Assembly: GCA_022828595.1 (NCBI GenBank)
Contig: JAKGHH010000001.1
Location: forward strand, 122,338,999-122,402,998
Origin: Nelumbo lutea
Taxonomy: Eukaryota > Streptophyta > Magnoliopsida > Proteales > Nelumbonaceae
DNA: 64,000 bases
Reading direction: 5' to 3'
Shown: positions 11,514 to 22,665 of the stretch, in pieces
Numbering within the stretch: the stretch's first letter is position 1
How the letters are laid out: every line of letters begins with the position of its first letter
The notes under the pieces: model-generated
The model's database searches: none
Told to the model about the DNA's origin: nothing
Seen by the model: the letters and a program-made list of their open reading frames with translations, nothing else
Position numbers and translations under genes: made by a program

Positions 11514-11917
11514 TAGACCTGTTCATGGGCTGGGTAACCTGATGGGCTGGGATGGCCCCCGGATGGGCTTGAACACACATTTGAGCCAGTGGGCTTGACC
11601 TCGGGCCTAAAAGCCCGAGCCCGACTATATTGCGGGCCGGGCTCGGGATTTGTTAAAAAAGCCTGGCCCGGCCTGACCCGACCCCCATCTTCTCATTCAT
11701 TTGTTTCTTGTCTAAGCCAGTTAGCTGAACCTCTTCTCAGTCTTCATAGTGACTCACAACCTCACACTCTCAGGCAAACACTCATCGGCACAACCAATAA
11801 ACTCCGACAGACTAGCGTGAGTCCTCTCTCTCTCTCTCTTGTTCCTCTTCTCAATTCTCACTTCTTCTTTCTCAAATCTCAAACGCGAACTTAGGCACCG
11901 GTGAGGTGGCAGTGAGT

Positions 11918-11957
<40 letters not shown>

Positions 11958-12315
11958 ACACGAACTGACTTCACTTTTCATTGTCAAAATCTCAACTCAA
12001 CTCCAGCAAACATAGTCACCGGCAATGAATCCTCTTTGCCATTTTGTTGTATTACATCAAGTGGTCAAGTAACAGAGTGGAGAGAATAAATTTGTTAGGT
12101 GGAGAGTTTGGTCTAGGTTTGATCAAAACCCTATCGAACAATTTCCAGAATCAATCTTCTTTATAGGTCGGGTTTCATGCTTTTTATCAGGGCTGGATTT
12201 GGGCCCAAGTTGTAGGCCCATTGGTTGGGTCGGGCTCGGGCTCGGGCTCGGGCCTAACAAAATCCTGTTTATGTAAAGTAAAAGCCCGGCCAGGCCTGAC
12301 CCATGAAGAGGTCTA
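11514..12315. mobile_element. Non-autonomous hAT element (802 bp)
   Basis: TAGACCTGTTCATGGGC at the left is inverted relative to GACCCATGAAGAGGTCTA at the right. The 8-bp flanks ATTGATGG (11506-11513) and ATTGATGA (12316-12323) match at 7 of 8 positions. Subterminal GGGCTCGGGC/GCCCGAGCCC blocks occur at both ends. CT microsatellites lie at 11824-11840 and 11919-11955. No transposase is recognisable. A shorter relative is at 50200-50670. Confidence 0.85.
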
Positions 12316-12527
12316 ATTGATGATAACATTTTTACGAATGGGAAGAGACAAGAGATAAGATGGTTTTGATGAGAGATGCTCAACGTTTCTTAATTTGTTT
12401 CCCCTGAGACACTAGAGGGGGATCAGAGAGAAAAAGGCCCTCCTTTTCATGAGAGGTAGAGAATATTGACACTCAAAGAGCATAGAGATGGCAAGTCTAA
12501 CATTTTCAGCATGCCTATTATGGCTAA

Positions 12528-12801
12528 GGCTCTGTTTGGGAAGAGCACAAATGCCTATTCGGTCCAATTTTATTGGTATTTGGTAAGAATGCATTTATGT
12601 ATTGAAAGTGATAATTTCAATAAATTTGAAGACATGTTTGCATTCAAACTCAAAGTTGATCAATGTTAAAAAGGTATATTTTAATATTGGGATTTATGTT
12701 TGCGTTCATTACAATTAAAAATCATTTGACCAGAAAGTAAATTTATTAATGCAAAATCAAACTATTTTGTATTTGTATTTGCACTCTTCCCAAATGGAGC
12801 C
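12528..12801. mobile_element. Tourist-like MITE, family A
   Basis: GGCTCTGTTTGGGAAGAGCA and TTGCACTCTTCCCAAATGGAGCC form inverted ends, with TAA on the left and TAG on the right as a near-match 3-bp duplication. The internal sequence parallels the 10552 copy. Confidence 0.7.
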
Positions 12802-12804
12802 TAG

Positions 12805-13386
12805 TTAAGACATAAAGAGTTAATAAGAGTTAAAAGAGGTGTTTGGGATAGATAATGATTTCTCATGAAAATTTTCACAAAAAATCACTGATTTTTCATA
12901 TTATTGATTTAAAAAATTAGAGAAATTATTTGTTTGGTATCATTACTACTATATATGTCAGCCGTTTTCTCAAAAAATCGACTGAATTTATTTAAAAGTG
13001 AATATTAACATTGATTTTATTTTTATAGGAACTATCACCCCTGTCCATGTAATTAGATGCCACATGACATCATCCATAAAAATAAGAATCGATTTGCGAC
13101 CAATTATTGGTGTGGCGCCAATTTGGAATAAATCAGCCTCAATCCCAAGCTTCACCAAAAGGCTTAGAATCCAAAGATGTTTGGGACTTGGGAGTGAAAG
13201 ATAATGTGTAGCAAAAAGAGGAAGACGAGATACTGGTGGTTACCAATTGATACGTATGTAACCAGCTGATGCTGCGCCAGACAGACAGAAGCAGAAGAAT
13301 CTCCGTGAGGGGTTGTACAATGTATTCGATCCAATCCACTGCATGGTTGTGGTACAAAGGACATTCATTAATCATATTGTACGCGC
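12805..13386. other. Spacer, no gene seen
   Basis: The overlapping minus-strand open frames at 13139-13375 have no recognisable domain. Nothing else stands out. Confidence 0.4.
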
Positions 13387-13714
13387 GTCCAAAATATTGG
13401 ATTGAATTGGACAGATTAATAAAACATATTGGGTTGGATTGTACCTGGTTCGTTTATAATAAGTTTATATTGGATTAAGGCAATATCTGGTCCATTGATA
13501 TAAGATAAGTATATAAGTGTTAATAGACTGGATTTAGATTAAAAATCAAAGTGAATTTGAACATATTGGACCATCCAAACATTAAATTGAACCAGTCCAT
13601 AACGATTCAAAATATTCATTGGATTGGGTTGGACCTAATCCATTTATAATCCACTCACATTAGACTGGATGGATCGGATTGGACCAAATCCAGTCCAGTC
13701 CAATTGACACCCCT
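13387..13714 (+). repeat. Dispersed repeat D, copy 1
   Basis: Shares a long colinear sequence with 54705-55075: ATATCTGGTCCATTGATA, AGTGT(T/C)AATAGAC, a stretch of GGATTGGACC variants, and a right end CAATTGACACCCCTA. The end resembles hAT termini (TAGGGGTGTCAATTG when inverted). The left end is not defined. Confidence 0.65.
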
Positions 13715-14824
13715 ACTTCTACACATTATACAAATTAAAGGCTTTTCTTGTAAGCGGGGTTGGGCTTATAGAATGAAATTAAATAATCTCTACTCTACTA
13801 GCTATTAAGTTTTTTAGTTGGGTTCTTTTAACACGTGGAAACCATTGTATGTCAACAAACAAATGAGAAACTTGAGAACTCCCACTTCGTGGGATGTGGT
13901 GCCACAATGGGGAACACATGATTCATAGTTCATTCCCATATCATATATACTAGTTTTTTTTTTTTTCTTTACATAAATTATCATGCATGTAAATTGAAAG
14001 GAGCCCAAAACAAGACTTATTTGACCCTGAAAATGTAATTTTGTTTTTTAAGGCTTAGTTTGGAAGGAATATAAATACAAATATGTAGAATGCAAAATCT
14101 TATATTTTATATGTATTTGCATCATACATATATTTGTATTTGTATTCCTTCCAAAGTCAACCCAACGCCGTGCTTGCTTGTAATGCAATCAAATATAAGT
14201 TTGAATTTGCACCTATTTCAATGCATCCGTTTAATTATTTGTGACTATGATTTGCAGTCATACATAATGTAAAATTTGTATTTTTGTCTCATTTACATCC
14301 ATTAGCAATACAAAAATTGCACCATCTCCTCTTACGACTTACATCAGTTGTGTGTCGCATATGTCAATTTGCTTCCTACCTTTCGTCGAATTGTGTGTAG
14401 TAGGAAATAACAACCTTCCACCCACTTCATTTCTTTTTGAGTGCCACGTCATTTTACCTCATGTTTTACTTCTTACAAAGTAAAATTTGAAGTAAATCAG
14501 GATTAACGTTGACTGACTTGAGATGCGCTTCTATGCATAATACATGAATACAATAAAATGGATAGAAGCCTCTGTTTGTGGTGCAAATACATTGTGAGCC
14601 TTCTTTTTCTTAAATTCCAAAAGAAAAAATACATAAATATTAACTAATGGTAAGAAAGTGTATGTAATTGTAAAAGCAAAAGTATATAAATTTGTAAAGT
14701 TATAAATAAAGGAGACTAACATGCCGTGCTTATCCAAAAAAGGGTTTAGACTACAAACTAGAAAGTTACCAGCCGATTTCGCACCTCTTTTTCAATCGCT
14801 TTCATTTAGAATAATAGCTATTGT
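13715..14824. other. Spacer with one MITE fragment
   Basis: A diverged family-A MITE lies at about 14052-14158 (GGCTTAGTTTGGAAGGAATA on the left, TTGTATTCCTTCCAAAGTC on the right). No gene signal elsewhere. Confidence 0.5.
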
Positions 14825-15221
14825 TATCGACTTAAATATACCCTTGACTTTTTATTAATTGACTTAAACATGTCCTGGGTTTTTTAAAAAGACGGTTTAA
14901 AGGGAAAAAGGCAATTTTGCCCACGACCTAGAATTGTGTGACACATTCGGAAATGCATGGCCTGGGATTGTTTTGAACGTACGAGTAGACTTCACGATTC
15001 AGAACTAACCCCCTCAATTTCTCAAGAAAATACAACGTGCAATGCATTGATATTTTCTTACAATTTGTGTTCTATGTGCTTTGGTTTTCGAGGAACTGCA
15101 AAGAATTATCTTCAGACCTCTTTAATTTTTAGATATGTTTAAGTTTTAAGTCCTTTTAAAAATCTCAGGGTATGTTTAACTGAATCAGTAATAACTCAGG
15201 GTATGCTTAAATCTTTTACCC
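14825..15221. mobile_element. Possible small MULE-type element
   Basis: CGACTTAAATATACCCTTGA near the left is inverted relative to AGGGTATGCTTAAATC at the right. A second inner pair is GACTTAAACATGTCCTGGG and CAGGGTATGTTTAACTG. No clear target duplication and no coding sequence. Confidence 0.4.
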
Positions 15222-15751
15222 TCAAACTTTCACAAATCAATCCCTCATTCCCTTAAATCACGAAATGTGGATTACAGTATTACACCAATGCTTTAAATCT
15301 TTTACCCTTCTGGCCACCGGTTTTTGGGTTGACAATTTGATTATTTGGTTCAAACGAGCAATTTATTCTGACAAAAAAAAAATTAATAGTTAAAATAAAA
15401 AAATGGCCAAAAACCGTTGAATAGGTTGAATGGGTTGATGGTTCGACTGCCTGGGTCAATGAGTGGTTGACCAATTCAATGGTTTTTGGCTAGAGACCAG
15501 GCTTTGGGTAAAATGGAATTGATTGCCTAGACGGTTCTTGGGCCGAACGGTCCGACCGTCCGGGCCAATGGTGGTTTGAAAATATTGGATTACACCATTT
15601 CAATCTATTATACAAAACTCGATTTCTAGCACCCCGAATCATATCCTTACCTCCATCAGGATGGTTAATCCTCATATTTTCATCTCAAGACCCTCTAGTA
15701 TTGATAATGCCTTCAACTATGATATCGAAAATAATTGATATCTGAAAAACT
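15222..15751. other. Repeat-like spacer
   Basis: Imperfect repetition of GGTTCGACTGCCTGGGTCAA and GGTCCGACCGTCCGGGCCAA motifs between 15400 and 15570 suggests a decayed dispersed repeat of the same type as 44740-45530. No gene. Confidence 0.4.
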
Positions 15752-17035
15752 CAATACAAAAAACCAGGCTTTAGCCGATGGTCTTGATTCATCGGCACAA
15801 ATATCATTATTGTCAGCATTGACTTAAGCTGCTAGTCTTTCTTTCACGATATAGCCACCATTGGCAAAAATAAAGGCTACCACAATATCTGCATAAAATT
15901 GTCGGCATTGACTTAAGTCAGTGGTCTTTCTTTCACGATATAGCCACCATTGGCAAAAATAAAGGTTGCCACAATATATGCATAAAATTGTCGGCATTGA
16001 CTTAAGACAGTGGTCTTTCTTTCACGATATAGCCACCATTGGCAAAAATAAAGGCTACCACAATATCTGCATAAAATTGTCGGCATTGACTTAAGTCAGT
16101 GGTCTTTCTTTCACGATATAGCCACCATTGGCAAAAATAAAGGTTGCCACAATATTTGCATAAAACTATCGGCATTGACTTAAGCCGGCAGTCTTTCTTT
16201 CACGATATAGCCACCATTGGCAAAAATAAAGGCTGCCAAAATATCTACATAAAACTATCGGCATTGACTTAAGCTGCTAGTCTTTCTTTCACGATATAGC
16301 CACCATTGGCAAAAATAAAGGCTACCACAATATCTGCATAAAATTGTCGGCATTGACTTAAGTCAGTGGTCTTTCTTTCACGATATAGCCACCATTGGCA
16401 AAAATAAAGGTTGCCACAATATTTGCATAAAACTATCGGCATTGACTTAAGCCGGCAGTCTTTCTTTCACGATATAGCCACCATTGGCAAAAATAAAGGC
16501 TGCCAAAATATCTACATAAAACTATCGGCATTGACTTAAGCCGGTGGTCTTTCTTTCCCAGTATAGCCACCGTCGAAAAAAATAAAGACCGCTGCAATAT
16601 CCACATAAAACCGCCAGCGTAGATGGCACTAACTTAGGCCATTGAATTGAAGAATTGTCGGCAGTTTGTCAAAAATGCCGGCTTATCCCTCCCTATATCG
16701 GCAGTTATACACTGTTGGGAAAAAGTAAAAAAAAAAAAGAATTTTTTTAAACTGGTATTGGAAATCGATGGTACAAATAAAAGTAGACCATGGGATAGAT
16801 TTGAAATTGCCATTTTTGCTAGTGGTTCAGAAACATTGGCTTAGGTTTTGCCCAAATTGGCTAGTCACTTAAGGTGGTGGTATGAACCGCCAGCTACATT
16901 GAAATTTACATTTGTGCCGACGTATCTGAACGTCGACTTAGGTTTTGCCAAAAAATGACCAGTTATATAAGGCGACGGTCTGAACCGTTGGCGTTTCTGA
17001 ACCTTTTGTATGCATAACTACGTCATAGTAGTTTG
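15752..17035 (+). mobile_element. CACTA-like repeat region
   Basis: CAATACAAAAAACCAGGC at 15752 resembles a mutated CACTACAAAAAA end. It is followed by many copies of GGCATTGACTTAAG and, further right, of ACTTAGG(T/C) beside GGCAGTTT/AACCGCC in alternating orientation (to about 17000). Alternating subterminal motifs of this sort are usual in CACTA elements. The right end is not identified and no transposase is seen. Confidence 0.45.
15812..16613 (+). repeat. 89-bp tandem array, 9 units, with a 3-unit higher-order pattern
   Basis: GTCGGCATTGACTTAAG recurs at exact 89-bp intervals (15812, 15901, 15990, 16079, then the ATCGG variants at 16168, 16257, 16346, 16435 and 16524). Each unit contains TCACGATATAGCCACCATTG. 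Variant blocks show that units 3-5 and 6-8 are near copies of each other, giving a 267-bp higher-order repeat. The ninth unit is degenerate. Confidence 0.92.
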
Positions 17036-17204
17036 GATCGAGAGAGACTTATGTAATTGATCAATCAATGTGGGAGATTGTTGGATTTTAATCTCATTAG
17101 AGATTAAATTCAATGGGTTTGATTGTTAAATTACAGGGGAAATTGCACCTGCACGCTTGTTTGGAAAATAGATTTTCTCTTACTAAAACAAACCTGATGT
17201 ACCT

Positions 17205-18109
17205 TAGCAGTCCGTGGCCATTTGCATAGTCGGGGATAGATATCCTTGATCCCTTCCCATTATTGATCGGGCAGAGGAGGTTCTTGGTGGTCACGGCGGA
17301 TTACTTTTCAAAGTGAGTGGAAGCCAAGCCGTTGGTATCGATCACAACTCAAAACATGTAGAATTTTTTCTAGAGGAACATCGTTTGTAGATTTGGACTC
17401 CCCAAGGTGTTGATATCAGAAAACGGGAAGTAGTTCGAAGACATCAAGTTTTAGAACTGGTGTGTCGAGATGGGAATCCAACAGAAGTTCACCTCCGTGG
17501 CCCACCCCCAAGCAAACGGTCAAGTCAAGGTGACTAGTAGGGAAATCATCTGCGGCCTAAAAGCTTGACTCTCCCAAGCTAAGGGTTTGTGGGTGGGCGA
17601 GCTACCCTATGTTCTCTGGGCTTACTGAACTTCCATCAAGATGGTGACCGACGAGACTCCTTTCAACCTGACCTACGGGACGGAGGCTGTCATTCCAACT
17701 GCGACCAAAGTGCAGACCTTGTAGTTTAAGGTGTATGACGAGGAGGCTAACGAGAATGAGCTACAGACTAACCTTGACCTAGTAGAGGAAGTTTGTGGCT
17801 TAGTCTACATTCGGACCATGTTATACCAACAACGAGTAGCTTGGTACTATAACGCCTGAGTTAAGAGACACCAATTTTGATTTGAACTGAGAATGCCCCC
17901 ATAGAGTTCTCAAAACCTTGGAGGTGATTGGTGACCGACATGGGAATGCCCCCATGGTGACCGACATGGGAAAGCTAGATCCAAATTGAGAATGGCCCCA
18001 TAGAGTTCTCAAGGTGATTGGTGAAGGCATGTACAAGCTCAAAACCTTGGAGGGGAGGTAGGTTCCCCATGCGTGGAATGTTGACAACTTAAAGAGGTAG
18101 TACTTATGA
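17205..18109 (+). pseudogene. Integrase part of a Ty3/gypsy pol, with several stops
   Basis: The plus strand translates to the integrase core with only point damage: WPFA-stop-SGIDILDPFP near 17213, FLVVTADYFSKWVEAKP near 17279, a RFGLPKVLISENGK stretch carrying the second Asp-region position as S-E-N-G, HPQANGQV near 17510, and TPFNLTYGTEAVIP near 17660. The end reads AWNVDNLKR-stop-YL and closes at TGA 18107-18109. Integrase joins the element's cDNA into host DNA. In-frame TAG and TGA codons occur at several places, and 17900-18030 contains a partial duplication around CCCCCATAGAGTTCTCAA. It cannot be functional. The upstream reverse transcriptase and RNase H domains are missing. Confidence 0.85.
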
Positions 18110-18547
18110 GGAGTTTGGAGTTTTGAGTTGTGTCTGTGTGGATTATGAATGATACAAAGAACAGCAGTATAGATCACCCACTACGACGACCTGGTTAAAC
18201 AAATAAGGGGAAGCTAAACCGCTTTTCAGCTCTAAGGCCCCCTATGTTGATCTCAGAAGAAGTCGGAAGCTCGACAACTCGGCCGTGCTTCGATCTTAGC
18301 CGAGGAGATACTTAGTTCAACAACATTTTAGACTTAGCCGAAATCACAAGACTTAGCTGAGGAAGTGTACAATTTGTCAGTTCGACAAGCATTTTACACT
18401 TAGCCCATTTTTTAGAAATAGAAAATAAAAGGTGCAAAAATAGGCATAGTGTGTACAAGAAAGACTGATCTCTTCATTAAAAAAAAAAACAAGAAGAAAA
18501 GGTAAAGGAAGAAGAAATATTCAAGAGCACATAGGCTCCACCAACAA

Positions 18548-20469
18548 CTACTTTTCTTCATTGCCCTCTTGACCGTCACCAACCTCATTGGTACCCATGT
18601 CCTTTGCCTCATCGTCGACCTTGCCAGCCTCCTCATCCAAAGTTAGAGGCTCTTGGCCAACCTGCATGGTTAACTCATCCAGTACCGACCTAATCGATAG
18701 AGTACCGAAATCGAAGTTGGGATGCAGGGACTTGAGGAAGCGGCAACATAACTTGAATCCCCTCTTCATAGAGGGAAGGACGTAATCGATCTTCTCTGGC
18801 GACAGGCATAAACGCTCGACTATTGCAACCTTATCATGGCAAATATCGTCACTATATTTAGTTCGTCGCTCTTCCAGGTGATGATCCCTAGTTTGCACTT
18901 CATCAGTTAGAGTAGCGGTGGCCCCTTTGGCCTACTCCAACTCATGCTGTCTACCGGCACTAAACTTATAGAAGCGTTTGCGGTCCTCCTCTACACTATG
19001 GTGGGCCACCTCGACGCTTAGGTGAGCTCCCTCCTGTTGGGCTTATAGAGCCTCTATGTTTGCTTGCATTTCCTGCCTTTCATGCTTTGACATGGAGACC
19101 TAATTTAACAAGACTTGACCCATCGAGTTTGCCTGCAAAGAAGAATCAATAGCAGTAAGGCTCAAAAGGAAAGGAAAGCAAACATAAAAAATAAAGGTCA
19201 TACACCTACAAGACGCACCGAGTCATCCTTGTGCCGATGTCAGCAAGATCGAGCCCACTGTAGTACTGGAAGTCCTCAGGAAGAAGGACCCTTTTCCCCA
19301 TTCGCAAAGAAACCAAAGGATCGGTTAGACAGTTAGTAACCAAAACGTCAATATTGGGGATGAATTGAGGTATGTTAGAGTGTGAGGGGCCAGTGGTGTG
19401 TACTTCTAGGGCGATAAGGCGGCTGGACCTATGATGACTTGAGTGTGCTCTACAGACATAAGGTTGTCGTCCCCTTCGAGGTTGACGGCCTCAAGCATAC
19501 GCATAGCAGGCTTCTCCTCAGCATCAATTGATGAACCCTCCATTGACAAACGAACTAAGGAGTCAGCCACCCTTCTCTTCTTTCTTGAGGGCCTCTTGGC
19601 CGCCGCGAGGTGGAAAGTAGAACTCGCCATTTATGAGGAAGCACACAGAAAGAAAAGTGAGTTAGTCTAGCTAAAAGATATCCTTCGATATAAAGACGTG
19701 CGACGATCAGGCCAACCAACCTACAAGACTTAGGCTAGCCCTAATGAGCATAGGCTCGGCCAAGAACTGATCTATCATTAACTGTTGACATATGAGGCGT
19801 TGGACCTTAAGGCACAACTCTTCATTGAACTCGACCTCATAAACCTTTCTCGCCTTACGTCGCCAAATGGTGTTCATAGGTTAGCCAACCTCCCGAGAAA
19901 GGAAGAAGTACCTACCCTTCCAGTCCCTCACCTTTGTTGGGAAGCCTCCCAAAAGCTTATAACCTTGACGATAACTCAAGTAAAAACAATAAGGCTTGTT
20001 GGGAACTCTCTTTATATTGTACAACCCCGAGAAGATATCTATATCCAGATGGAAGTCAAGATGGTAGCTAAGAGAGATTGTCCCACAATGGTCGAGATGG
20101 AATTTGGGTGGAGTTGCCCCAAAGAAATACCATAATGAGAGAGTACCTCAACAATGAATAGATGTAGAGGAAATAGGAGGCAATGATCAATGCCTCCTCG
20201 AAGACACAGACTTCGCCTTGGTCATGGCTCCATGGGAATTGGTCCAGGCCAAGTAGAATGTAGTTGAAATCATTTAGGATGTGGAAAGAAGACACCGGAC
20301 CAACAACTTCTTCCCCGCTAAGCTCGATGGGACCAAATTGGGCGCTCGACTATGGCTCTTGTTGATAAGTTGAGGTCCCTGTGTTGGAACCTTGCCAATT
20401 TCGCGCCAAAGTCCCTTCCTAGGCCCGAGCAGAATAGGAGGACCCCCCTTCAGACTCACTTGAAGACAT
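18548..20469 (-). pseudogene. Antisense ORF of the gypsy element, Transposase_28-like, decayed
   Basis: The minus strand opens with a Ser-rich start (MSSSESEGGSSYS) at 20469. It continues through GEVCVFEEALIIASYF near 20215, then, after a frame change, LDIDIFSGLYNIKRVPNK and VRDWKGRYFFLSREVG between 20060 and 19870. A basic/acidic middle exon (KRPSRKKRRVADSL, 19406-19630) follows. The last part (18548-18898) has RGFKLCCRFLKSLHPNFDF and an acidic C-terminus. Every block has a counterpart in the same order in the ORF at 60382-62265. The match to the 'putative gypsy type transposon' family (Pfam Transposase_28) is my recognition and has not been searched. Two TAG codons break the first exon at residues 17 and 39. 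The function of these antisense ORFs is unknown. Confidence 0.7.
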
Positions 20470-20880
20470 GACTAAAAGAAGAGGGAAAAAGACTCACTAG
20501 ATTTTTAGGGAGAAAGATACCAACTTTGCTTGAACTAAATTAGCCCACCGAACTAACAGTAACCTCATAGTAGAATTCACCTCCAATATCTCGCTAGAAA
20601 ACTCAAAATAGTATGAATGGGACCCCTGTGTGCACAGAAAATCAATCGATGAAGTTTCACAGCAGAAGATCAACAGTTGAGAGGATTATGCTACTCACGG
20701 GTGAATTTGAATTTTAAAATTTGCGTGCTCAATTTAAAATTTTAACTTGTCGTGCGCACTAGTCCGCCCTTGAGTCGTGTCGGGCAGATAGGTCAGGTGA
20801 GTTGTGGACTGATCGGACGAGTCACCACGGATTGGAGATTGGCAACGAGTTACTCCCTTCGTCAAACCAACATTGACTCA

Positions 20881-20894
20881 GGAGTGAGGGCAAT
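20881..20894 (+). other. Polypurine tract before the 3' LTR
   Basis: GGAGTGAGGGCAAT sits directly in front of TGATGAGG, the first bases of the LTR. The corresponding tract of the 59058 element, read on the minus strand, is GGAGTGGGGGGCAAT, nearly the same. It primes plus-strand DNA synthesis in LTR elements. Confidence 0.75.
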
Positions 20895-21594
20895 TGATGA
20901 GGGGTGATTTGGCTCACCAATTACGTGATGACACGTGGCATCTCATGACAGCTAAGCACCATCTTAGTGCCTTGTAAGCAGACCTCGGGAGCACCTCAAA
21001 CACCTCACACCCGTCTTGTCGACATCAATACCACTTCGGTAGGCTGAACTGTGAACGACTTGGCAAGACATCGGGTCAGTGTAAGAGGCGACCTACTTCC
21101 GCCAATTTCACCCAACTTCAGTTAGCAACCTGCCTGATGTGTCGGGCGATCTCCTCCTTAAGTGGACTATCGTCTCTAACTTCTTCGGGATCACGACACC
21201 ACATCAGAAGAGCTAGTTATCATCTCGCTCACTTCTGGTGCAACTGGATAAACATACCCATTTACGCGGAGTCCACCTCCAAGCGTGAAACCACCTCTGA
21301 ACCAGATGGGCCAAAGATATCGAACGCACTTCATGAGACTCACAACAGCTTGCCTATATAAAGGCCTCTCCTTCAACCTTACAAGGTACATGCAATTTAA
21401 CTCTCTAAGCACTCTAGCTTTCTTGCATTCTTGCAATCAAATACCATTTCGCTAACTTAAGCATTGAAGTGCCCACCCTGGGTCAAGCAACTCGAACACT
21501 TTGATATCTATTTTCTTGCAATTCGACCATGCGACCTACTCAATTCGACGTCCAAACTGTCTGCCAGCAGGGAGCGTTAATTCATAGAGCATCA
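20895..21594 (+). mobile_element. 3' LTR of the gypsy element (700 bp)
   Basis: Runs from TGATGAGGGG to AGAGCATCA. A TATA box (CCTATATAAAGG) is at 21353-21364. The motif TAACTTAAGCATTGAAGTG (21453-21471) is shared with other LTRs of this window. AGAAG follows as one copy of a possible target duplication. The partner would have been at the lost 5' end. Confidence 0.8.
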
Positions 21595-21599
21595 AGAAG

Positions 21600-22479
21600 T
21601 ATATAAATCAAATGCTTAACGTGAGAATCAACTGATGGTGGCTTAGTTATTGATAGGTTCTTTGGCTAGTAGTAGTGGAGATTTGGGATCAAATCTTGCT
21701 GCAACCCATCCTCTCGGTTATGTAGCCCCATAAAGTCAAAAAATGTGCTTACCATGAGATCAACAACCAAGTTAAAAACAAACAATTTCAAAATTGAAAT
21801 GACAAATATAACCAAAGGCTTATTTAAATGCTTTTTATTGTATTCTATTATCCAACCAGAACAGTCCACGAAACACACACACACACACACATATATACAT
21901 TAAATTATTAATAAATGATCGCAAGAAAAACTTAATAACCCATGTGAAGGAGAAATGCATGGTTTCTCTAGACTTTTATCTAAGAAGAAAATTGGTTCAC
22001 CCCATGCACTAATGGGCATGTTTTGGGTTTTGACATTAATTTGGGTGAAAGCTAAGGTTCATATTTAGTTTGGCCCTTAACCTAATCCAATATTCCATCT
22101 AATTACACTACCCATACTTTATTAGAGAGAGCCAAAAGGGATGAAGAGAGATTTAAGAGGAAAAGATGGATATAATGGGTGAGGCTAAGATTGTAAAGAA
22201 ATTAACTATTAAGGAGAGAGAGAGAGATTTAAGAATGTTCTTGTTAGAGAGTAAATATGGGTTTTATGAGAGGCAATGAAGGACCATGAGAGTTTTAACC
22301 TTGTCATATAATGATTTAATTTGAAAATAAATATATTAATATGTGAGAAAAGAGAGGAAAATGAGGCTTTAGGCTTGTGTGACGCAAGAGGACCCCTCAC
22401 CTACCCTCCTTCCTCTATATAATATAGATATAGATTTTTTGACGGTCTTTTTTTTTTCAGTTTCTTCATCTACATTAAC
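21600..22479. other. Spacer with (AC)n microsatellite
   Basis: AACACACACACACACACAC and ATATAT lie at 21870-21896. GA runs are at 22215-22226. The short open frames are not supported as genes. Confidence 0.5.
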
Positions 22480-22665
22480 ACTGTTTTCATTTATTCTTGG
22501 GTTTGACTATGATACCAGAATTATATGATACTGTAAAACCTTGTAACTGATGAACCAGCATCATAAATGTGGTAACCAATCAGGGGGTATTTATCAAAAT
22601 TCACATGGGGCTTGACAAGTCAAAACCCTTCCCGTATCATGTCTTTCTAACAGGATAGATTTTCC
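22480..22665. repeat. Dispersed repeat E, copy 1
   Basis: GGGTTTGACTATGATACCAGA (22499 on), ACCAATCAGGGGGTATTTATCAA and TATCATGTCTTTCTAACA recur at 35396-35560 and, in part, at 30810-30955 and 55190-55310. The ends pair weakly (GATACTAGAAAGACAT and ATGTCTTTC), so it may be an old MITE. Confidence 0.6.

Larger units (their letters stand above)
17205..21594 (+). mobile_element. Ty3/gypsy LTR retrotransposon, 5'-truncated (Tat-type organisation)
   Basis: Order on the plus strand: integrase part of pol (to 18109), an antisense ORF region (18548-20469, minus), a polypurine tract (20881-20894) and the 3' LTR (20895-21594). No 5' LTR, primer binding site, gag, protease or reverse transcriptase is visible to the left, where CACTA-like repeats end near 17035. 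The element is therefore truncated or joined to other repeats. An antisense ORF between pol and the 3' LTR is known from the Tat lineage of plant Ty3/gypsy elements. The lineage call rests on that layout and on the integrase end. Confidence 0.8.

Noticed and set aside
15812..16613. CRISPR-like regular repeat spacing
   Set aside because: The repeats are contiguous 89-bp units with no unique spacers, in a plant nuclear context. This is a tandem array.
17060..17204. Possible Copia LTR start at TGTGGGAGATTGTTGG
   Set aside because: Only a short resemblance. No partner LTR, primer binding site or Copia domain was found.
19785..20135. 116-codon plus-strand open frame inside the gypsy element
   Set aside because: It is the complement of the antisense ORF, whose minus-strand translation is the one conserved with 60382-62265.
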